Assembly (NCBI GenBank): GCA_016206875.1
Contig: JACQQR010000086.1
Span: forward strand, 1 to 13,166
Direction of reading: 5' to 3'
Length of the DNA: 13,166 bases
From: Candidatus Omnitrophota bacterium
GTDB lineage: Bacteria; Omnitrophota; Omnitrophia; Omnitrophales; JACROU01
In this document: positions 1-9,000 of the stretch, one piece after another
How positions within the stretch are numbered: the stretch's first letter is position 1
Layout: each line of letters starts with the position of its first letter
Made by a program: the position numbers and the translations under genes
Notes under the pieces: model-generated
The model's database searches: none
What the model was told of the DNA's origin: nothing
What the model saw: only the letters and a program-made list of their open reading frames with translations

Positions 1-1
1 A

Positions 2-3000
2 ATTTGGTTTAAGGCGCAGAGAAATTCGAGATTACCCGCAGGTACGCCGGGCGTGATTACTATGGAATATGGCGTTTGGGCACCGGACACCGTGCCGCCG
101 GTAGTTTCGATTATTACCAATACCACGCTGACTAACCAGCCTAATTTTGTCGTAGATTTTCTTTCCGACGGAAAACTGAAACAAACTACTTTCCAGCTTC
201 AGGAAGGCGAGAATCATTTAGTCATTCGAGATCAGGATGCGGCCGGAAATGAGACGGAGGTTCCCTATCCCGGCCCTGTTATTCTCGACACCATCAAGCC
301 ACTTATTCAAATTACCTCGGACTTAGCGGTGAATAGTCCCAATTACACACTTTCTTATACTGTGGATGGAGAGCTTCAAACCGCAGCGAAATATTTAATA
401 GAAGGGGATAACCCATTTACGATTCAAGAATCGGATTTGGCCGGAAACATTACAGTCCAAACGGTGAACGTGTTTTTAGATTCCATTCCTCCAAGGCTCG
501 AGTTTCAGTCTTCCGATATTACGAATCAGTTGGAATATCTCCTCCGTTATACTGTGGATGGCGTGCTCAAGGAAAGGCTCGTGACGCTCCGTGAAGGAGT
601 AAACTCGATTGAGGTGCTTGAGCGCGACGCTTTAAATAACGAAACGCGCGTCACATTTTTTGTGACGCTGGATACAGTGCCGCCGGTGATTGAGTGGCTT
701 AATCCTTACGCTTATGTGAAGGATGCCAATTACACATTGGAATATAGCGTGGATGGAGTGCGCAAATCCAAAATTTATTCTCTCCGGGAAGGCCTCAATG
801 AGATTGGCGTTATTGAGCAGGACGCAGCCCATAATATCAATTCTCAAATTTTTAATGTGTATCTGGATACGGTGCCGCCGCAAGCAAGTGTAATTCTCAA
901 TAATGGGGATGAATATGCCACGACCGATTCGGTAACGCTGGCTCTTACGGGCGAAGATGCGAACGTAGACAGCATGCGTTTTTCTTTGGATGGCAGTACC
1001 TGGACGGATTGGGAGCCGTTCGAGACTTCAAAGACGCTTAATGTAACTCAAGAAGGCAGTCATGAAATCTTTTATGAACTTAGAGATAAAGCGGGTTGGG
1101 TGAGCCAAACCAGCGATTTGATTGTGAAGGATACAGTGCCGCCCTCTGGTAGCATTGTGATTAATGGTAATGACGCTTACACCAATACTCGCGATATCAT
1201 TTTGACGCTCGCAGCTTATGACGCAACCAGCGGAATCAGGGCGATGCGTTTTCAGGTAGCAGGCAGTTGGACGGATTGGGAATCGTTTCAGGCGACTAAA
1301 GCGATAACGCTTCCGGACATTCAGGGAGAACAAACCATTCTTTTTGAATTAAAAGACAAGGCGGGCTTAGTTTCTCAAGCCAGTGACCAAATTGCATTTG
1401 ATTCCGTAGAGCCTGAAGTGATAGTGACTTCAAAAAGTCTTACGAATCAGGAAAATTACCTACTCGAATACACGGTGGATGGAATAGCGAAAACCTCTGG
1501 TTTTACTTTGGTGGAAGGCCGTAATGTGCTGGAGATTGTAGAAGAAGATCCGGCCGGAAACCAAACACGGCTCACGCATGAAGTCACGTTGGATACGGTG
1601 CCGCCCACGGGAAGCATCCTGATTAATGCGGGTGATGCCTATACGACAAACCAAACAGCAACACTGACTCTTACCGGACTTGATGTGACATCGGCAGTAG
1701 AAAGCGTACGGTTTTCCGGTGATCAGGGCGCTAATTGGACTAGCTGGCGGCCATTTGAGTCTATTACATCTTTTGGCCTGGGAGATGTCGATGGTCCTCA
1801 AGAAATCTGGTATGAGCTCAGGGATCAGGCTGGCTGGGTGTCGCGTTTTACGGATACGATTATTCTCGACCGCGCGCCTCCCACAGGCTCGCTCCTAGTT
1901 AATGGCGGCGCTTTGTACACGAATAATTTGGTGCTCTCGCTTGCGATCAGCGCTACGGACGCTGCTTCCGGTGTCAAGGAAATGCGATTGATGAGCCAGA
2001 CTCAAGCATGGTCGGATTGGGAGCCGTTCGAGACGTCAAAAACCCACACACTGTCTGAGATTGAAGGAAAACATGAAGTGTTCGTTGAAGTGAGAGATTA
2101 TGCGGGTTTATCCGAGAGATTTTCTTATTCGATCACCTATGACAGTACACCTCCATCACTGGTCGTGCGTTCCGCCTCTCTTGTAAATACCCCCGATTAT
2201 GAGTTGGTGTATGAATCCGATAGACTCCAAAAACGGCGTGCTGTCACCCTCCTGGAAGGCGAGAATCAGCTTGCCATTTCCGAAAGGGATGAAGCGGGCA
2301 ATATCACGGAGCAAAATTTCACCGTTACACTGGACACAATTGCGCCCACGATCACACTGAATTCATCCAATATAGTTAATAATCCCGATTACATTTTAAG
2401 TTATACCGTAGACGGTATTTTGAAGACTCAAGCCTCGACACTGGTAGAAGGCGAAAATCATCTGAATGTAACGGAATCGGATGCTGCGGGAAATGTCACA
2501 TTCCAAAACTTTCTTGTAACGCTGGATAGTATCCCGCCTCAAATTGTGGTGCGCTCACCCGGTGAAGTGACAGAATCTCTTTATATATTTATGTATGAAG
2601 TAGATGGTGTACCCAGATCGGAAACACGGGATCTCCTTGAAGGAGAAAATATTCTTACAATTTCTGAAAGTGACGCAGCTCGAAATCAAACCACGCTGAC
2701 ATTCAAAGTCACATTGGATTCCCAAGCGCCTTTTGGAACGATTGAAGTCAATGAAGGAGCGCTTTATACCACCAGCCCGGATTTACAGATAACGCTTAAT
2801 ATCCAAGATCAAGTCTCGGGATTAGATAAAGCCCGGTTTTCTTTGGATGGCGGAATGAACTGGACGGATTGGGAAACCTTTACTTCCTCTAGAGCGCTTT
2901 CCATCTTAGAAAATTATGGTGAAAAAGATATCCGCGTAGAAGTAAGAGATAAGGCAGGACATATCGCTGGTTTTAGCGCGACAATCAATTTTGTTTCAGA

Positions 3001-6000
3001 TCTGACACTCGAATTTCTTTCCGCCGCCCAAACTACAAACGAAAATTATTTGCTGGAATACCGGGTTAATGGCACTCAAGAGTACCAAGAAAATTGGCTG
3101 CTCCATCCAGGCATTAATTCTTTACTCATTACATCGGAGTTATCCGGTATCCAGAAAAACGAGCAGTTCGAAGTCACCTTAAACCAAGTCGAACCTTTAG
3201 AACCCCTAATTCCCGCAATTCCAATTCTAGGTGAAGACCTTCTTTCCATTACCACTCAAAACGGCTGGATAGCCAAATATGACGGCTCTAGCTTGGTGAA
3301 AATGGAACTCGCCGGCCTTTACGAGTTTTATTTGCCCGAGTTGGATGCGAGTGGAAATTTAAAAGGCGGATTACTCGTAGAACGTGACGGAAGCCGCACT
3401 TTGATCGAGGACTCTCACGCCATCATGAAACTTTCTCCCAATGGAGAAAAGACTCTTTATTACGCGAACGGTTTAACCCGAAAAATCATTACTTCAAATG
3501 GTGAACCGATCCGTTATGCCTATCAGCTTGACGGGCAAGGCGGGATTAAACGCATTTTGGCGATGGAAGAAAGTACAAAAAGCCTTTATGAAGCAAACGG
3601 AAAACCCGTTTGGATATTGAAAATTGACAGCGCAGCAGTCCCTGGAGAGGATGGAACGGATATCCGGTATCAAGAAGGAATCTTATCCAGTTATAAGGAT
3701 AAATTGGGAAATCTCTTTGGATATCGCATAACGAATATTCAGGGAGGTTTTGAATCTAATTTAGTTTCTGTGATTCCTTCAGGCCAAAGCCAGGTTTTGG
3801 ATATCGCGCCAATCTTGGCCGACTTGGCAAATTACCCCGCGCTTGGGCCAGTAATAGAAAACGAGATTTTGAGAAAAGTTACTTATGATGCGAATAAAAA
3901 TATTACGAGTGTCGTTTCCGGGAAAAATGAGCTGCTGAATTTGGCTGGCGGCCTTCCTACTCACCTTGTAACTGCTTCAGGTATATCCAAATCCTTTTCC
4001 AGCTCAGTGGATTCATTGGGAAACCTAAACTCGATTACTGTTTCTGAAAACGGTTTGAGTCAAACGTATGAAGCAACGGGCGCAATCGGCGCAATCACTT
4101 TGGCTGATGGTACCACGCTCAATATTGCCGGGGAAACGTTAGATTCAATTACTTTAACGGATGGAAGCATTATCAAAGAAATCGTAAAAAATGGCCCAAC
4201 GCTTACAGCCTTTACCCGAACTTATCTGGATGGGCGAGCCGAACATTACGAGGCCTCCCGTCTTAAATGGAGAAAAGAGCCCAATGGGGATCTGACAACT
4301 TTTCTTTTGATTGATGGAAAAGATGTGCCCACAACTTTAGAGACTGCTGACGGCCGTGTGTATCATTACCTTGAATCCAAAAATAGCGAAGGACGAGTGG
4401 AGCGCACCGGCACATTAATCAGCGCCGAAACCGAAAATGGGGGAAGGCTTGAATTTGACGCAAGCGGCAGGCCGGTACGTTTTATCCAAGAGCGGGATGT
4501 AGAAATTCCGGCGGATCAAATCCCGGATTTACCCGAAGGTGAATCCTATATTCCTTTTATTTCTCTTACCAATAGCGAACTCCGCGCTTTAACCGTGGAT
4601 AGTTTAGGCAATATTCTCTCGGGTGAAATTTTATTTCGGGATGGCACTCAATATTTAATTGAAGATGGAGCGATCAAAAAGCAAATTACGCCCGCGGGGC
4701 AAATCATTGAATTTTCCGCCGCTCAAATCACTCCTCCCGCGCCTCTGGCCAAAATCCCCGCAGAACCTTTAACCCAGGAAGAAGAGACCTATCGCCAAGC
4801 CCTGATTACGGCGCAACTGGATTACTTTTTATCCGGCCAGGGTTTAGACAGTTTAACCGGCCTGCCGCTGGATAACCTCAATAGTCAGACGGGGGAGAAA
4901 CCCTCTTATTCCCAGGCAACATTAGTCGGTTTTTGGGCTGAAATTTTAGCCTCCATTGCTACGGGAGATATAGTTGACGCCCGTATTTCCAAAGAAGATG
5001 CCCTAGATCGCCTGATCGATCTCTTAGGTAACTTCAGGCAAGTGCAAACCGAAGCCGGATATAAGGGATTAGTTTCTTTCTTTGACATTGAGGATCGTCA
5101 AGAACCTGTTTTGGATGCCCAGGGCAATCTGACCGGTCAATTTCAGGCTGTCCCTCATTACAGAAGGAAATTTAATCAGGTCGCGATCGGAGACAATCTC
5201 AATTTATCCGTAAGTTTAGCCAGTGTGCTGGGGGCTATGGAGGAGGTAGAAGGCGGTTTCCTGACTGCCGGGTTCGCTAAGATGGCGGTCGGTCTCTATA
5301 TCAGTCAAATTTTGACAGCTCAAGATGAAGGGTATCAGGAATTTTATGATAAGAATGACACAAAGCGATTCCACGCAGCCCTGAATTTTAATCCCTCGAC
5401 AGGCGAGAAAACCGGTTTTACCGGCCAGATGGATAGAATGTTTAATGAATTCAGAACCGGTTTATTTTGGCTTGCGGCAAGAAATCCTGAGTATAAAGCA
5501 GCGCTGGACAATTTGGATGTGGCTGTAAAACCTTATGAAACGGAAAGTGGAGAAAAGATTGATATCGCGCTTCCATTTGATGGCGGCGCTTTTCAGATGT
5601 TCTGGCCTTTACTGCATGTCGATGAAACTCAATATCCTGAATTTGAAACAGCGCACAGGAATTTTCTCGTTGCTCAAAGTGAATTTATTGAAAAGAATAA
5701 TATTCCGGGACTTCTTTCGGCCGGAGAAAATCCAGGAGCCGGGTATGACGGAAAAATCGGCTTATTGGCTGCTGCTGAAACCGCAGATAAACTTTCCCAA
5801 AATGTAGGCTCTTTATATGGCACAGCTTCTGCTTTTGGCGTTGCGCCGCATTATGCGCTTCAACTCTTAAAAAATATTGAAACGAAATTTCCGGGTATCC
5901 GAAATCAATTTGGATTCACGGATTCATTACGGCTTGATCCGTCCGCTTCCGGGACCGTAAGCCCCGCATATGGCACTCATTATTATGGAGTAGACCAAGC

Positions 6001-9000
6001 CTCATTTGTCCTTGCCTTAAGCGGCAAAAGTAAAAATTATTTCCAAAATTACCTAAACCAACAAGGGCTCGCCTCTGAATTTGATTCACTCTATCGCTCT
6101 CAAATATTTAATCTCACGCCGGCCTCCGGTGAACTTTCCATGCCCTCGGATTTCTCCAGTCTTCCGGTCAATGATGGCACAGGCCAAGCTATGCCCCACG
6201 CACCGCCTGTGACGCTTTATAGCGGTGCCTCGAGTAACCCCGATGGACGGCCTGCCGGTCTTGTAAAACAAGAATCGTTTGTTCCTTCTATTACGGATCC
6301 TCTCTTAGGGGAAGGAAAAATCTATAATTACTTCACCTCCAATAGCGTAATCCACCATGTGGAAATCGAGTTTGACGGCGCCACACCCAAACGCGTCATG
6401 CGGCTTGAAGAATATTTAGCGGGCCCCAACCAAAGACAATTAGCCAGAAGTTTACTGGCCAACATGAAGCTTGATTTGCTCGCTGAGGCCACACTTCAGG
6501 GTCCGTTTTATGATGATCGCCAGCTCGGCCGCGGATTTGCGAGCTCTGCAATTGTTAGAGACCCGGTGATTGGGGAGGCGCGCCGAATTCAATTTGATTT
6601 TAAAAAACCAGAATTTCCGGTTGGAATTTATGCCAAATACAATAATTTAGATCTTTCCGGCTTTGATTATCTATCCGTGCCGGTACGATTTGGAAGCCAA
6701 AGCGAGCCTGTCAATCTCAAAGTAGAATTTAAAGGGGTAGGAGAGATTCTTCTTACGAGCCAGACGTCCAGCGATTGGCAATATTTTTATATCCCCATTA
6801 TCCGGCCTTTAGGCACTCTTAATGAAATTGCGGTTTCTATTGTGACCCCGGACGGCCGTCCTGCCCAAGGCGAGGTATTTTTAGGGCCGGTTTCTGCTTT
6901 TAAAATTCGCACCTCCAACGTCATTGATTATCCAACGCTTCTCGGTCAAAGCCAAAATCAGATTAAGAATCAAATTTTAAATGCCATAGCCAGTCAAACA
7001 CCGGGTGTGACTCGCACGGAAAGGCGCGAAGAGATTTTAGAAAATTATGAGCTGGATGAAGACGGAAAACTCACCAGAGGCACGCTGCGGCTTGCCGATG
7101 GCGGGATTCAGTTTTATGAAGCGGGGAGGCTTGTGAAATGGATTTTTCCGAATGGAAAAACCGCGCTTTTTGAAAAAGGATTAGCTTCTTACATCATTGA
7201 TTTGTCCAGGGGCAGTCTCCAAGAAGGCCGCTTCTATTATGATTCGAGTTTTACGGGAAATATCCGCTCGTTTGTGCTCGAAGATTTAGATTCCCGGAAA
7301 GCCTTTGATAATCAAGGTCATCTTAAAGAGATGAATTTGGGGGGAGCCTTTGCGATTTTTGATGCCGATGGAAATATTTCCCGCATAGAAACTGAAGAAG
7401 CGATTCTTACGAATCTTGAATTTGCCGAGGATGGAGGCATTTTAAGAGGTCATGTGGGTCTCAAGGATGGCTCTTCGGAATTTGAGATTGACGGAACTTC
7501 CGGAGAAGAGTCTTATCTGGATCCAAACGGTGACCGCATTTTCTATAATTCCGAGCGGGTTACCGGCATTGACCCCCAGGGAGATGAAGGAAGAACTTCG
7601 TTTACCTATACGGAAGATAATGTGGGCGGCCTCACCAATGCCCGTGTGATTTTACCAACGGGTGAGAATCAAAGTTTGGCAGAATACAGAATCAACCCGC
7701 TTTTTACTTCTCAAACGTTTCATGGCGGCGAATACATTTTTGATGCGCCTCCGGTAGATTATCTGAAGCAAGCCGCTGAACAAAACAGGATAGGCTCTTT
7801 TAGTAGCTCAGATTTCGCCTCTGGCACACGTAATTTTTCGGGCGGCCGTTGGTATGCAGAGTTAAGTTACACTTTCCAATCTGCATCCGGAAGCGCTTTG
7901 GGTCTCTATGTCCAATCATCACAAACAGTGAATATTTCAGATCAAAGCTTTCTTGCTGTGACTGTTCAAAAGATGGAACCCACCGATATTACCCAGACTT
8001 TTACACTCAACGTGAAAGCCGCAAGTTATCAAACGCTGTACACTTTCCAAATCGATGCATCTCAAACCAGCGTCCAAACATTTATGTTCCCGCTGGAAGG
8101 AAAAGGCGGAAACTCCGTTGAGATTACGCTTGAGCCGGTGAGGCAGGCCAATATGGTGGGCCGCCAGGGACGGATCCGTGTGCATGACATTTCCTATTTG
8201 TCGGTGAGAAAGCTGGATCAGCCTATCTGGGTGGAGAAAACAGGAATTGACCAGAAGATTATTAAGCAAATCTATCAAGAGGCTCGGGTGCTAAAAAGTG
8301 TTGGGGAAGAGACGGCTTTACGGCGCGCGAAATATTTTGATGAGCTGGGCAAACTTCGGGATATTCCGGCCCAGGTGATTTACGAGGAATTTGAGAATAA
8401 TGGAAATAAAACCTTAGTCCTGAGGGAGTTTGAGTCTTTAGGCGGCTTGAGAGCTGAATATGGTTCCAATAATCAGGCTGAGTTTAATGGCGTCTTAGAA
8501 AACATACTTTTGCCCGATGGAACTTCTGTCCAGACCACGAACAATGCTTCGGGCTTAGAGTCGATTGCGGTTCCATCTTCAACGGGCTCGTCCCAAACTA
8601 ATTACCAATATGGCCACGCTCGGACCATTACCCAGCCCGATGGCCGCCAATATGAGTTCCGGTATGAGTATGAATCAGATGGCACGGAAATCACTGTTTT
8701 AAAGGATGTAAAAACCGGAGAAGAGCGCCATTTCCGGGAAGGGCGTCTGGTGGAGTCAAGAAATTCTGACGGCTTACTGACTACCTATCAATATACGCCG
8801 GATGGAGAGCTAAGCGGCTCGGACTTAAGTTATCGGGGCGAATCAATTCAGGCAGTCAGTTACGAGTTTGATGGTGACCAAACCCGCATTAAAGATGAGC
8901 GCGGTACGACTTGGTTTTACGATAAAGACGGAAATCTCACAAAGCATCTCACTCGGGACGGACTCCTTTTTGGTTATGGCTCATTCAGTCAGTCGCTGCC

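Noticed and set aside
53..55. GTG at 53 as the start of the giant protein
   Set aside because: The frame is open upstream to the window edge, there is no Shine-Dalgarno, and the position is just ahead of an Ig-like repeat in what reads as a continuing protein.
86..3190. CRISPR-like or DNA-level tandem array
   Set aside because: The repeats are conserved as protein, not as DNA. Unit lengths are 192-276 nt and in frame, with no identical short repeats separated by unique spacers.
5535..5807. Small plus-strand ORFs in another frame (also near 7452, 7849 and 9831)
   Set aside because: They lie wholly inside the giant frame, encode low-complexity or basic sequence without domain features, and have no ribosome binding site that stands out.
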